Part shown: piece by piece, positions 43,364 to 52,517 of the stretch | Numbering within the stretch: the first letter of the stretch is position 1 | Layout of the letters: every line of letters begins with the position of its first letter | Source of the DNA: an uncultured Pelagibacteraceae bacterium | GTDB lineage: Bacteria > Pseudomonadota > Alphaproteobacteria > Pelagibacterales > Pelagibacteraceae | Direction of reading: 5' to 3' | Length of the DNA: 64,000 nucleotides | NCBI GenBank assembly: GCA_902586495.1 | Contig: CACIHQ010000003.1 | Span: 1-64,000, forward strand | Made by a program: the position numbers and the translations under genes | Notes under the pieces: model-generated | Seen by the model: the letters and a program-made list of their open reading frames with translations, nothing else | The model's database searches: none | Told to the model about the DNA's origin: nothing

Positions 43364-45289
43364 ATGTTAACTCAAATCGTCACTTTTTTAATTTTTTTTG
43401 CAGTTATTGGCTGTATTCTCTATGGAAGAAGATTAATTAAAACTGAAAAAGTTGATGCTGTTTTTGGAAATCCTGAAAGAGCAAGAGGTGGTACTCATTG
43501 GATTATAGTCGGAAGCAGCTTTCTATTATTGGTATGGCTTTACTATTCTTGGGATATTGCAAAAGGTTTTTACCCAAAATCTGCTAATGAACTATGCCAA
43601 GTAGCAAAAGTTAACGACTCTTTATTAGGTTTAAAATATCAATTTCCAATAGAGGAACGAGAATTCAAAAGTACTGCTCAAATTAAGAAAGAAAATAAAA
43701 ATCTTAAAGCAACTTTAAATGAAATCAAATTTTCTGAAGATCTAAATTTACAACAAAAAACAGAGCTCACTGAATTTATAAAGAAAACTATTCAACTAAT
43801 TCCTTTATTAACTAATGAAGATTTAATTGAAAATGAGACGAAATTTAAAATAGATAGCATTACTGGTAAGATTAACTTATTAACTGAAAATTTTAGAAAA
43901 CCTGAATATCCTTTTGAAACAGAGCAAGAGGCAAACCAAAGACTTAAAGCAGTAAGTGAACAAGGAGATTGGGGAATTATAAAGGTTCAGTCTGGAACGG
44001 GGTCTATAGAAAATACTATCGAAGTACCTTTGGTTCCAGAGACTAAAAGAGGTTTAAAATTTGATGCTGCCGCAAAAGAATTACAAATTATTAGTGATGA
44101 ATTCTTTAAGTTAAGAAATCATAATCCTCAATTTAAAGATAAAATAAAAGAGCTCAAAGATGAGATCAAAGCTTATCGAAAAAATTTAGATGATACTCAA
44201 GAAGTAGCTTCAACTTACGCTAAAGATATTGTTAAAATTGCACGACGAATAGAATTTGCAAGTATATATCCACCCAATGCGTTAAACGAAATGCAAAATG
44301 CAATTATCAATTTTGATGTTGCCCAAAAAGAAGCTCAAGGGGGATTGAGATTTGTAGATATATTTTTATTTCCAGCTGGCACTATTGTTGCAAGTGGGCC
44401 AAGCTGTTCAGAACAAGGATCTGGTAGATGGCTACCAAAGCCGTCAGATACATTTGATAAGTTTATGCTTATGCTTAAACCGAGTGTAGGTTATAAAGAA
44501 ATTCCTCTTCTATGGATAGAACTAGTTGATGTAAGTAAAATGATTGGTTTTATTTTACCAGATTGGATAGCTGATATTTTACCTGGTGAATACCCAGTTC
44601 ACACACAAGATGGAATTGTTAAACAAAATTTTAAAGGCCAAGTTTTAAAATTAGTAACAGGAGACTTTAAGCTATTTAAAGTACCAGTGCCTTATGGTCA
44701 TATTTGGGATTCATTTTTAAGAGTATTTTTAGGATTAGTGTTTGGAATATTAATTGGTGTGCCGCTTGGATTATTTATGGGATTAAATAGATTTGCTAAA
44801 GGTTTTTTTGATCCATTAATTGAGCTTTATAGACCTGTTCCCCCTCTAGCTTGGGCTCCTTTAATTATTTCAGTCTTAGGAATTGATAATACCGGGAAAG
44901 TTTTCTTATTATTTATGGTCTCATTATCAATCATGATTATTTCTGCAAGAGCTGGTGCCTCTGGTACTCAGTTATCAAAAATTCACGCAGCTCACTCACT
45001 CGGTGCATCCAAAAAACAAATTTTAAGATATGTAATTTTCCCAAATTCTTTACCAGAAATACTTACTGGAATAAGAGTTGCTGTCGGTATGTGTTGGGGA
45101 ACTTTAGTTGCAGCTGAGTTTTTAGCTGGAACAACCGGCATAGGATTTGTTGAAAACGTTGCTAAAAAATATTTCCAATATGAAGTTATTTGGATCACTA
45201 TATTTATAATGGGAATGCTTGGTTTATTATTTGATGTCACCTTGAGAAAAATAATAGACAAAACAATACCATGGCGTGGAAAAGGCTAA
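43364..45289 (+). CDS. tauC: taurine-type ABC transporter permease with large N-terminal extension
   Basis: This 641-residue protein ends in a normal BPD-type permease (about 446-641; SFLRVFLGLVFGILIGVPLG; PVPPLAWAPLIISVLGI; EAA-type loop HAAHSLGASKKQILRYVIFP). TauC proteins are usually about 270 residues. The extra roughly 440 residues hold two membrane helices (about 5-22 and 45-63), a mostly charged, coiled-coil-rich passage (about 100-320), and a moderately hydrophobic part. The extension is in frame with no sign of a sequencing join. Its role is unknown; it could be a periplasmic docking domain. Confidence 0.9.
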   Translation: MLTQIVTFLIFFAVIGCILYGRRLIKTEKVDAVFGNPERARGGTHWIIVGSSFLLLVWLYYSWDIAKGFYPKSANELCQVAKVNDSLLGLKYQFPIEEREFKSTAQIKKENKNLKATLNEIKFSEDLNLQQKTELTEFIKKTIQLIPLLTNEDLIENETKFKIDSITGKINLLTENFRKPEYPFETEQEANQRLKAVSEQGDWGIIKVQSGTGSIENTIEVPLVPETKRGLKFDAAAKELQIISDEFFKLRNHNPQFKDKIKELKDEIKAYRKNLDDTQEVASTYAKDIVKIARRIEFASIYPPNALNEMQNAIINFDVAQKEAQGGLRFVDIFLFPAGTIVASGPSCSEQGSGRWLPKPSDTFDKFMLMLKPSVGYKEIPLLWIELVDVSKMIGFILPDWIADILPGEYPVHTQDGIVKQNFKGQVLKLVTGDFKLFKVPVPYGHIWDSFLRVFLGLVFGILIGVPLGLFMGLNRFAKGFFDPLIELYRPVPPLAWAPLIISVLGIDNTGKVFLLFMVSLSIMIISARAGASGTQLSKIHAAHSLGASKKQILRYVIFPNSLPEILTGIRVAVGMCWGTLVAAEFLAGTTGIGFVENVAKKYFQYEVIWITIFIMGMLGLLFDVTLRKIIDKTIPWRGKG

Positions 45290-46295
45290 TTTGAAAACAG
45301 AAAATCTTAAAAAAGAAGTCATTAAAATTTTTAAAAATCACGGATTAAGTAATCCACATGCTGTTATTTCAGCTAATGCTTTGATTAATGCCGAGTTAGT
45401 CGGTGCTTATGGTCATGGTCTTTCTAGATTAAGAATGTATTGTGAAAGAATATCTAAAAAAGTTATTAATCCAAAACCTAGAATAAAAGTTAAAAAAATA
45501 TCTCAATCGATAGCTCACATTGATGCTGATAATAGTATTGGCTTCGTTGCAGCTGATCTTGCGATTAGAAAAGCAATCGAATGTGCCAAAAAAACAGGTA
45601 TCGGTTTAGTGGCGGTAAAAAATAGTGGTCACTATGGATTGTCTGGTTATTACGCTGAGCAAGCAGTCAAAAAAAATTTAATCACTATGATTTATACTAA
45701 TGCTCCACCAGCAATCGCTCCTTATGGTGCAAAAAAAAGTTTGTTTGGAACTAATCCCATATGTTTTGGTTCTCCAACTGGAGCAAAGGTACCTTTTATA
45801 TTAGATACAGCTATTGCAAAAATTAATAGAGGAAAAATTAGATTTGCAGCTAGAAATAATCAAAAAATACCAAAAGGTGTTGCATTAGATAAACTTGGTA
45901 AACCTACAACGGATGCAAAAAAGGCTCTTTACGGAGTTCAATTACCTATTGCAGGTTTTAGAGGTTCAGGTTTAGCGTGGATGGTAGATATTTTAAGTGG
46001 TGTTTTAACTGGTGGAAATCATGCAGGTAAGGTTAAGGATCCTTTTGATGATTTTTCAGGTCCACAAAATATTGGACATTTGTTTATCACATTTAAAACA
46101 AACTTATTTGTCAAAAATTATACCTCAAGAATTAAGAATAATATTAAAATGATTAAAAGATTGCCTAAAATAAAAGGAGTAAAAGAAATAATGTATCCTG
46201 GTCAAAATAAAGATAAAAGGTTTAGAAAGAACATAAAAAAAGAAATCAAATTGTCAAAAATTATCAAAAAAGATTTAGTAGATTTAAAAAAATAG
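45276..46295 (+). CDS. malate/L-lactate dehydrogenase family oxidoreductase (possible sulfolactate dehydrogenase)
   Basis: This protein (339 residues from a GTG at 45276; 334 from a TTG at 45291) belongs to the Ldh2/ComC/YlbC family. It has NAELVGAYGHGLSRLRMYCERI, VAVKNSGHYGLSGYYAEQA and PYGAKKSLFGTNPICFGSPT, the NAD-site type motif. The GTG start overlaps tauC by 14 bases; both starts have weak ribosome sites. (R)-sulfolactate dehydrogenase ComC is in this family and would fit the cluster, but malate or other hydroxyacids are possible. The C-terminus carries an unusual basic tail. Confidence 0.82.
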   Translation: MEKANLKTENLKKEVIKIFKNHGLSNPHAVISANALINAELVGAYGHGLSRLRMYCERISKKVINPKPRIKVKKISQSIAHIDADNSIGFVAADLAIRKAIECAKKTGIGLVAVKNSGHYGLSGYYAEQAVKKNLITMIYTNAPPAIAPYGAKKSLFGTNPICFGSPTGAKVPFILDTAIAKINRGKIRFAARNNQKIPKGVALDKLGKPTTDAKKALYGVQLPIAGFRGSGLAWMVDILSGVLTGGNHAGKVKDPFDDFSGPQNIGHLFITFKTNLFVKNYTSRIKNNIKMIKRLPKIKGVKEIMYPGQNKDKRFRKNIKKEIKLSKIIKKDLVDLKK

Positions 46296-46297
46296 TC

Positions 46298-47209
46298 ATG
46301 CTATCCAAAAAAGAAATTATTTGTCCTGATAACTTGCTCAACGTTGCTCATAAAAAGAAAGGTGTTAAAGCAGGGATTGTTAATGCAGGAAAACCTCTTC
46401 CTATGCAGTCGGTGCAAGATGCTGTTAAAGAAAATCTAATTGAGCCAATTTTTATAGGTGATGAAAAAGAAATAAATAAGTGCGCACAAGATTTAAAATG
46501 GGATATCTCAAATTATGAGATAATTCATGAACCTATTGAAAACAATACAGCCGTCATTGCTGCAAAACTTGCGAGCGAACAAAAGATCAAAATTATTGTT
46601 AAAGGCCATATTCATACTGACGTTCTAATGAAAGAAGTTTTGAAAAGAGAATATGGTTTACTTGGAAAAACCAGATTAAGTCATATTTGGCATATGACTT
46701 TAGGAAAAGAGGATAAACCTTTAATAATTACTGATGGAGCATTGAATGTTTTGCCTAATGTAAAAACAAAATTACATATTCTTAAAAATGTTATTAATTT
46801 TTCCAATAGAATTGGTATTGAAAAACCTAAGGTCGCAATATTATCTGCTACTGAAGAAATTTTAGATAGTGTTCCAAGTTCGAAAGAGGCTGAAGAATTA
46901 ACTAAATTAGCAAAAAAAGAAAATTTAAATGCCGATGTTTTTGGTCCGCTAGCATTTGATAATAGTATCTCAAAAAAATCTGCTGCTATTAAAGGAATAC
47001 AAAATAGTGTAGCTGGTATGGCTGACGTATTACTGGTTCCAAGTGTTGAAACGGGAAATGGATTAGTAAAAATGCTTATATATTTTTGTGGAGCGTGTGC
47101 AGCAGGTGTGGTTGTTGGTGGTAAAGTTCCAGTAGTAATAACCAGTCGTTCTGATGATGCTCCAGCAAGATTAGCTTCTATTGCTGCAGCTGTTGTTGCT
47201 TTAGATTAA
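46298..47209 (+). CDS. pta: phosphate acetyltransferase (PTA/PTB family)
   Basis: This 303-residue protein is a short-form Pta catalytic domain: VKAGIVNAGKPLPMQSV, IIVKGHIHTDVLMKEVLKRE, DGALNVLPN and the end motif GNGLVKMLIYFCGACAAGVVVGGKVPVVITSRSDDAPARLAS. In sulfonate breakdown, Xsc makes acetyl phosphate, which Pta converts to acetyl-CoA. A butyryl-type relative is possible. It starts 2 bases after the dehydrogenase stop, in the tau operon. No acetate kinase is next to it. Confidence 0.9.
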   Translation: MLSKKEIICPDNLLNVAHKKKGVKAGIVNAGKPLPMQSVQDAVKENLIEPIFIGDEKEINKCAQDLKWDISNYEIIHEPIENNTAVIAAKLASEQKIKIIVKGHIHTDVLMKEVLKREYGLLGKTRLSHIWHMTLGKEDKPLIITDGALNVLPNVKTKLHILKNVINFSNRIGIEKPKVAILSATEEILDSVPSSKEAEELTKLAKKENLNADVFGPLAFDNSISKKSAAIKGIQNSVAGMADVLLVPSVETGNGLVKMLIYFCGACAAGVVVGGKVPVVITSRSDDAPARLASIAAAVVALD

Positions 47210-47270
47210 TTGTTTGATTGCAATAAAATTGAAATTGTCTTAAATAATCCAACTATAGTAAACAATTAAT

Positions 47271-48557
47271 ATGGCTATCACATATCTAAAAAAATCTCCA
47301 AAAACATCATCAACTGATGACAATAAGACAACAGGAATAGTTCAAGATTTATTAAAAGACATTGAAACTACAAAAGAACAAGGTTGTATTGATTTAACAA
47401 AAAAGTTTGACAAATACGATGGGGAAATAATTGTTTCAAAAGAAAGAATTGATGAAATAAAAAAAACTTTAGATCAAAAAACTAAAGATGATATCCAATT
47501 TTCTTTTGATCGAGTAAGAAAATTTGCTGAAGCTCAACTTAAAAATTACGGTCAAGATTTTGAAGTTGAATTATCTGATGGTTTATATGCAGGTCAAAAA
47601 TTAGTTCCTGTTAATACTGCTGGTTGTTACATACCAGGTGGAAGATATGCTCATATCGCTTCTGCTGTTATGAGTGTTACTACAGCTAAAGTTGCCGGTG
47701 TTAAAAATATAATCGCATGTAGCCCTCCAAAAGAAAATGTTGGTGCCCACCCTGCTATTGTCTACACTGCTGATCTCTGTGGAGCAGATGTAATATTGAA
47801 CTTAGGTGGTGTTCCAGCGATTGCTGCGATGACTAATGGATTATTTAAAAACCCTCCAGCAGACATCATTGTTGGTCCGGGAAACCAGTTTGTAGCTGAA
47901 GCGAAAAGAATTTTATATGGCAAAGTGGGAATAGATTTATTTGCGGGTCCAACTGAAATTGGAATAATTGCTGATGCAAAAGCTGATCCAGAGATAGTTG
48001 CTGTAGACTTAGTGGGTCAAGCAGAGCACGGCTATAATTCTCCATGTTGGTTATACACAACAAGTAAAGAGTTAGCTGAGAAAGTGTTAAAGAGAGTTCC
48101 AGAATTAATTTCAGAATTACCCGAAGTTCCTAGAAAAAGTGCAGAAGCAGCTTGGAGAGATTATGGTGAGGTAATTCTTTGTGATACTGATGAAGAAATT
48201 GTTAAGATTAGTGATGAATACGCTCCAGAACATTTAGAAGTTCAAACAGAAAATTTAAAATGGTTTTATGAACGTTTAACAAATTATGGATCGTTATTTG
48301 TAGGGGAAGAAACTACAGTTGCATATGGAGATAAATGTTCAGGTACAAATCATATTTTACCAACTAAAGGAGCTGGTAAATATACTGGTGGTTTATTTGT
48401 TGGTAAATTTATTAAAACTTTAAGTTTTCAAAGAATGACAAAAGAATCTACTGAACTAGTCGGTGCTGCTGCAGCAAGAATATCAAGATATGAGGGAATG
48501 GAAGCTCATGCAAGAACTGGTGATGTAAGATTAAAGAAATATGGATATTCTAATTAA
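47271..48557 (+). CDS. HisD-superfamily dehydrogenase resembling sulfopropanediol 3-dehydrogenase
   Basis: This 428-residue zinc- and NAD-dependent alcohol dehydrogenase keeps the histidinol dehydrogenase active site. Zinc ligands are Gln250, His253 (GQAEHGYNSP), Asp354 (YGDKCSGTNH) and His413; the catalytic pair is Glu320-His321 (YAPEHLE). The C-terminus reads EAHARTGDVRL, unlike HisD's typical form, and the opening MAITYLKKSPKTSS matches my memory of HpsN. No other his genes adjoin it, while Tau, Pta and a sulfolactate-type dehydrogenase do. So oxidation of 2,3-dihydroxypropane-1-sulfonate (DHPS) to sulfolactate is more likely than histidine synthesis. Confidence 0.78.
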   Translation: MAITYLKKSPKTSSTDDNKTTGIVQDLLKDIETTKEQGCIDLTKKFDKYDGEIIVSKERIDEIKKTLDQKTKDDIQFSFDRVRKFAEAQLKNYGQDFEVELSDGLYAGQKLVPVNTAGCYIPGGRYAHIASAVMSVTTAKVAGVKNIIACSPPKENVGAHPAIVYTADLCGADVILNLGGVPAIAAMTNGLFKNPPADIIVGPGNQFVAEAKRILYGKVGIDLFAGPTEIGIIADAKADPEIVAVDLVGQAEHGYNSPCWLYTTSKELAEKVLKRVPELISELPEVPRKSAEAAWRDYGEVILCDTDEEIVKISDEYAPEHLEVQTENLKWFYERLTNYGSLFVGEETTVAYGDKCSGTNHILPTKGAGKYTGGLFVGKFIKTLSFQRMTKESTELVGAAAARISRYEGMEAHARTGDVRLKKYGYSN

Positions 48558-49158
48558 TAGTTTCCATTATTACAAAAATTGTAAGTAGACTCATAAAACT
48601 AATAATAAAAATATTTATTGTTTTCCACACTTTTAAACTTTGAGCATATTGCGATAAATATTTAGATAAATAACCAATAGTAAAAAAGAATAGGAAGGAT
48701 GCTATTGAAGCTCCAGCTCCAAATAATATTTTTTGATTTAAAATAAAACTTTTAGAAAAATTTCCTAAAAAAAATACAGTATCAGAGTAAACATGTGGAT
48801 TTAAATAAGTAAAACCAAGTGTTTTTATGAAAACATTTAATTTTGAGATTTCAGGAACTCTATCATTAAAACTAACTATTGAATTTAAGGATTTTAGTTT
48901 TGAATATATAAAATGAATTAAAAAAATAATTAACAAAATGTTAAAAATTAACTCTACTGTTGCAGTAAAGTATTGTGTAAAATAATGAAAAAGAAATATT
49001 CCTAAAAATATTAAAATAAAATCAGATATAGAACAAATAAAACAAACTAAAAAGACGTGTTGTTTTTTTAGACCTTGTTCTATAACAAAAACATTTTGAG
49101 CTCCAATAGCTAATATAAGACTTAACCCTGTTAAAAAACCTAATAAAGCAAATTCCAT
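48550..49158 (-). CDS. LysE/ArgO family exporter
   Basis: This 202-residue protein has about six hydrophobic segments and the LysE opening GFLTGLSLILAIGAQNVFVIEQGLKK (8-33). TYLNPHVYSDTVFFLG follows near 118. The family exports amino acids such as lysine and arginine. It ends 8 bases inside the convergent HpsN-like gene's end. No regulator is adjacent. A basic-amino-acid efflux role is likely. Confidence 0.9.
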   Translation of the reverse strand: MEFALLGFLTGLSLILAIGAQNVFVIEQGLKKQHVFLVCFICSISDFILIFLGIFLFHYFTQYFTATVELIFNILLIIFLIHFIYSKLKSLNSIVSFNDRVPEISKLNVFIKTLGFTYLNPHVYSDTVFFLGNFSKSFILNQKILFGAGASIASFLFFFTIGYLSKYLSQYAQSLKVWKTINIFIISFMSLLTIFVIMETIN

Positions 49159-49217
49159 AACATAGATATTTGAATGTTCTGAACTTACTTTAAATCTTTA
49201 AAAAATAAAAATGATTA

Positions 49218-49679
49218 TCAAGTTTCAGGGATAAATAGTAAACACAACCCATTATTACAAAATCTTTTACCAGTTGAGCTTGGGCCATCGTCAAAAACGT
49301 GTCCATGATGGACCCCACACTTTGCACAATGATACTCGATCCTTTTCATACCAAATGAATAATCTACTTTTGTTTTAAAAGCCCCTGGTAAAGCTTCACT
49401 AAATGACGGCCAACCAGTGCCACTATCGAATTTAGCCTCTGAGGAAAATAATTTATTTCCACAATTCGCACAATGATAAAAGCCTTTTCTTTTCTCTTGT
49501 AGAAGTTCGCTGGTAAATGGTCTTTCAGTGCCTTCATTAAACATAATTTCTTTTTGTTTACTGGTAAGGTTCTGATTTATTATTTTTTTTGTCTCTGAAA
49601 GTACCAACTTATATGGATACAGAATCAATGACACAAAAGATAAACCAATAATTTTTAATAAATTTCTTCTGAAAGTCAT
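49218..49679 (-). CDS. msrB: Tat-exported peptide-methionine (R)-S-oxide reductase
   Basis: This 153-residue enzyme repairs methionine sulfoxide (R form). Zinc cysteines are C70/C73 and C118/C121, with GTGWPSF and catalytic Cys141 (KRFCNNG). The N-terminus TFRRNLLKIIGLSFVSLIL is a twin-arginine signal (RRNLLK), so the enzyme folds before export and probably protects periplasmic proteins. Most MsrB proteins are cytoplasmic. Confidence 0.93.
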   Translation of the reverse strand: MTFRRNLLKIIGLSFVSLILYPYKLVLSETKKIINQNLTSKQKEIMFNEGTERPFTSELLQEKRKGFYHCANCGNKLFSSEAKFDSGTGWPSFSEALPGAFKTKVDYSFGMKRIEYHCAKCGVHHGHVFDDGPSSTGKRFCNNGLCLLFIPET

Positions 49680-49707
49680 TTCACACCTTGGTGTAATTTG
49701 ATTAAGA

Positions 49708-50118
49708 TTATTCAGGATTTGCTGTTAATGTTTTTATTTCCAAAATATTTTCGTTTGGATCTTTAACAAAAAATGTTTCTTGCTCGTACTTTGTGCCTTT
49801 AAATCTAAGATAAGGCTCATCATAGTATTTTGCCCCTCTATCTTTTAATCTTTGTTTCAAAGCATCAAAATCTTTTCTTGATAAATGAACACCGAAGTGA
49901 GGAACTGAGACATTACCCATATCAACATCGTGTCTTTCATTGCTAAGTTTGTGATCACTAGCATGAAGGGTTAATTCATTTCCCCAAAAATCTACATCAG
50001 CCCATTCTTTTTCAGAGTTACTTAAGTTACATCCAAGAGTCTCACTATAAAATTTTTTAGCAGTTTCTAAATCACCACAAGGTATAGCTAAATGAAAACA
50101 ATTAGTGTTTTTGTACAT
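49708..50118 (-). CDS. VOC (glyoxalase/dioxygenase fold) protein
   Basis: This 136-residue single-domain vicinal oxygen chelate protein has CFHLAIPCGDLETAKKFYSETLGC, HFGVHLSRKDFDALKQRLKDRGA, and EQETFFVKDPNENILEIK. His9 and a late Glu can be metal ligands. Substrate is unknown; bacterial members include lyases and stress proteins. It starts a minus-strand pair with msrB. Confidence 0.85.
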   Translation of the reverse strand: MYKNTNCFHLAIPCGDLETAKKFYSETLGCNLSNSEKEWADVDFWGNELTLHASDHKLSNERHDVDMGNVSVPHFGVHLSRKDFDALKQRLKDRGAKYYDEPYLRFKGTKYEQETFFVKDPNENILEIKTLTANPE

Positions 50119-50185
50119 AATAAATCCTTTAAATATCTTTTAAAATAACTATATAAACTAAATCTATTGACGCAATAAATACAAC

Positions 50186-50755
50186 ATGAATAATTTTTTA
50201 CAATCTATAATCGACCGTGACCCTGCGGCAAAATCTAAATTAAGTTTAATATTAACTTATCCAGGAGTGAAGGCGATATTTTTTCACAGAATTGCAAATT
50301 TTTTTGCAATTGCAAAATTTGATTTAATAGCAAGAATTATTTCACAATTATCAAGATTTTTTACTGGGATTGAAATTCACCCAAAGGCAAAAATTGGAAA
50401 AAATTTATTTATTGATCATGGTATGGGTGTAGTCATTGGGGAAACATCTGAAATAAGCGATAACGTAACAATTTATCATAATGTGACTCTTGGGGGAACA
50501 TCTCCAAGCATTAATACAAATGAGCAAAGAAATTCAAAAAGACACCCAACCTTAGAAGAAAATGTTGTGGTAGGTTCTGGTGCTCAAATCCTAGGACCTG
50601 TTGTTATTGGAAAAAATTCTTTAATTGGTGCTAACGCAGTTGTAACCAAAGATGTTCCGGAAAAATCTATAATGGCTGGTAATCCTGCAAAAAAAATTGG
50701 GGACGCTACACGAGGATTTAAGCCTTATGCTGTTACTGATAATAAAGAAGATTAA
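50186..50755 (+). CDS. cysE: serine O-acetyltransferase
   Basis: This 189-residue protein is a short-form Cys[58 protein letters not shown] (catalytic His and the hexapeptide helix), YHNVTLGGT and a C-terminal hexapeptide tail. It makes O-acetylserine. The TAATG stop-start overlap joins it to cysK. Confidence 0.94.
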   Translation: MNNFLQSIIDRDPAAKSKLSLILTYPGVKAIFFHRIANFFAIAKFDLIARIISQLSRFFTGIEIHPKAKIGKNLFIDHGMGVVIGETSEISDNVTIYHNVTLGGTSPSINTNEQRNSKRHPTLEENVVVGSGAQILGPVVIGKNSLIGANAVVTKDVPEKSIMAGNPAKKIGDATRGFKPYAVTDNKED

Positions 50756-51756
50756 TGACTCATATTAGGAATACATTTATTGATTCAATTGGCAATACTC
50801 CATTAATCAAACTTAAAGCTGCCTCTGAGTTAACAGGATGTAACATTTATGGTAAAGCAGAATTTATGAATCCTGGCGGGTCTGTCAAAGATAGAGCTGC
50901 GCTCTCATTACTTAAAGACGCACAAGAAAAAAAATTAATTTCTAAAGGTGGTATTGTTGTTGAAGGTACTGCGGGTAATACCGGAATTGGATTAGGTTTG
51001 ATAGGGAATTCACTTGGTTATAAAACAATAATTGTAATGAATGATAATCAAACTCAAGAAAAAAAAGATACAATAAAAAATCTAGGGGCAGAATTAAGAT
51101 TAGTCCCTGCAAAGCCGTATAAAGATGAAAATAATTTTGTTAAGATTGCTGGACGTCTAGCAGATGAGTTAAGACCAACTAATAACAATGGTGTTGTCTG
51201 GGCCAATCAATTCGACAATGTCGCTAATGCTAAAGGACATTATACAGGAACAGGAAAAGAAATTTGGGAACAAACTGAGGGTAAAGTTGATGGTTTTGTT
51301 TGTTCATCTGGAACAGGTGGTACTATTTCTGGTGTGAGTAATGCGCTCAAAGAAAAAAATAAAAATGTTAAAATTTGTCTTTCTGATCCTAAAGGATCTG
51401 CACTTTATAGTTATATTAAAAATGGTGAATTAAAATCAGAAGGTGGATCGATAACTGAAGGGATTGGCTCAAGTAGAATAACAAAAAATTTTGAGAACGC
51501 AAAAATTGATGATGCATATTCCATTGATGATCATGAGGCATTGCCAATACTTTATGATTTAATTCAAAATGAAGGGCTAAGTTTAGGAACAAGTTGTGGA
51601 ATAAATATTGCTGGTGCAATTAGACTTGGAAAAGAACTTGGGCCCGGAAAAACAATTGTTACTATTCTTTGTGATAAATCAGATAAATACAACTCTAAGA
51701 TGTTTAATAAATCATTTTTAAAGGAAAAAAACTTACCCGTACCAAGCTGGTTATAA
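50755..51756 (+). CDS. cysK: cysteine synthase (O-acetylserine sulfhydrylase)
   Basis: This 333-residue PLP enzyme has the cofactor lysine Lys45 in NPGGSVKDRAAL and the substrate loop as EGTAGNTGIGLG, the variant (TAGNTG in place of TSGNTG) seen in some CysK relatives. SSGTGGTISGVSNAL binds the PLP phosphate. It uses O-acetylserine from the adjoining cysE. A terminator-like hairpin follows at 51772. Confidence 0.94.
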   Translation: MTHIRNTFIDSIGNTPLIKLKAASELTGCNIYGKAEFMNPGGSVKDRAALSLLKDAQEKKLISKGGIVVEGTAGNTGIGLGLIGNSLGYKTIIVMNDNQTQEKKDTIKNLGAELRLVPAKPYKDENNFVKIAGRLADELRPTNNNGVVWANQFDNVANAKGHYTGTGKEIWEQTEGKVDGFVCSSGTGGTISGVSNALKEKNKNVKICLSDPKGSALYSYIKNGELKSEGGSITEGIGSSRITKNFENAKIDDAYSIDDHEALPILYDLIQNEGLSLGTSCGINIAGAIRLGKELGPGKTIVTILCDKSDKYNSKMFNKSFLKEKNLPVPSWL

Positions 51757-51771
51757 TAACGCATACCAGGC

Positions 51772-51795
51772 ATGTAACAAAACAGTTACATTTTT
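51772..51795 (+). terminator. terminator after cysEK
   Basis: ATGTAAC (51772-51778) pairs with GTTACAT (51785-51791) over a 6-base loop, followed by T4. The stem is AT-rich and therefore only moderately strong. Confidence 0.55.
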
Positions 51796-51824
51796 GTACT
51801 AATATTATTTAACGTCGAGGGATT

Positions 51825-52196
51825 ATGAAAAAAGTTTTTATAGTTTTATCTTTTTTCATTTTTACATCTGCCAATGCAGGCATGAGTAAGGATGATAAAT
51901 CTAAAGCATGGGATTGTGTTGGAATTTATATGGCAAATTACTTTTTACCATCTGGCGAAAAATTTGAATATGGAATGAAAGAAAAATCTATTTCAACAGT
52001 AAAGGTTTTAAAAGCGTATGCTCTTGAAATTGGTATCCCTGAAAAAGAATGGGATGAAGGAGTTAATAAAGCAGTGGATAAACATTATGGTTCAAAGTAC
52101 GACCAAGCTAAAACTGATAAATGTCATGCATTTGTTGAAGCCTTAGTTCCAAATGGAGCTGAAAGAGTTAAAAAAGTAGTTCAAACTTTGTATTAA
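51825..52196 (+). CDS. secreted small protein with two cysteines
   Basis: This 123-residue protein has a signal peptide (cleavage after NA near residue 18, SANA then GMS). The mature part has Cys in WDCVGIYM and DKCHAF and is mainly helical, with a possible disulfide. No family is recognised. It heads the 51.8-55.7 kb run of small genes and precedes a strong GGAGG ribosome-binding site for the next gene. Confidence 0.65.
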   Translation: MKKVFIVLSFFIFTSANAGMSKDDKSKAWDCVGIYMANYFLPSGEKFEYGMKEKSISTVKVLKAYALEIGIPEKEWDEGVNKAVDKHYGSKYDQAKTDKCHAFVEALVPNGAERVKKVVQTLY

Positions 52197-52217
52197 TCCA
52201 AAAAAAAGGAGGAAAAA

Positions 52218-52508
52218 ATGGAAAAAGAAATGTTAGTTCATCTTAAACTTAAAGAAGGTAAATTAGAAACTTTCATGGGTTGGATGCAATCAGATGAAGG
52301 GATGGGTGTTAGAAAAAGTGTTGCCTATCCAGAAAAAACTGTTGGTGCCATGATTCCAGATAAAAGTGGAATGTTGTTTAAAGTGAATGTTCATAATGAA
52401 GCTGGAATGAAAGAATTTGTAACTGGGAACAATCCTACAGCGAAGGCTATTTACGCAGAATGTGTAGAGAGTGCTAAATTATATGAACTATCTGAAGTAA
52501 ATTTATAA
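52218..52508 (+). CDS. small protein with dimeric alpha/beta-barrel-like character
   Basis: This 96-residue cytoplasmic protein has alternating strands and helices: MLVHLKLKEGKLETFMGWM, a middle KTVGAMIPDKSGMLFKVNVHNEAGMKEF, and a helical end. That suits the ABM/EthD-type ferredoxin-like fold, but no named family is certain. An excellent AAGGAGG ribosome-binding site lies 7 bases upstream. It is the first of three similar-sized such proteins in this run. Confidence 0.55.
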   Translation: MEKEMLVHLKLKEGKLETFMGWMQSDEGMGVRKSVAYPEKTVGAMIPDKSGMLFKVNVHNEAGMKEFVTGNNPTAKAIYAECVESAKLYELSEVNL

Positions 52509-52517
52509 GGAGTAGTA

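Noticed and set aside
47271..48557. Plain histidinol dehydrogenase (hisD)
   Set aside because: The active site is shared, but no his genes adjoin it, the C-terminus differs and sulfonate-type genes surround it. Not fully excluded.
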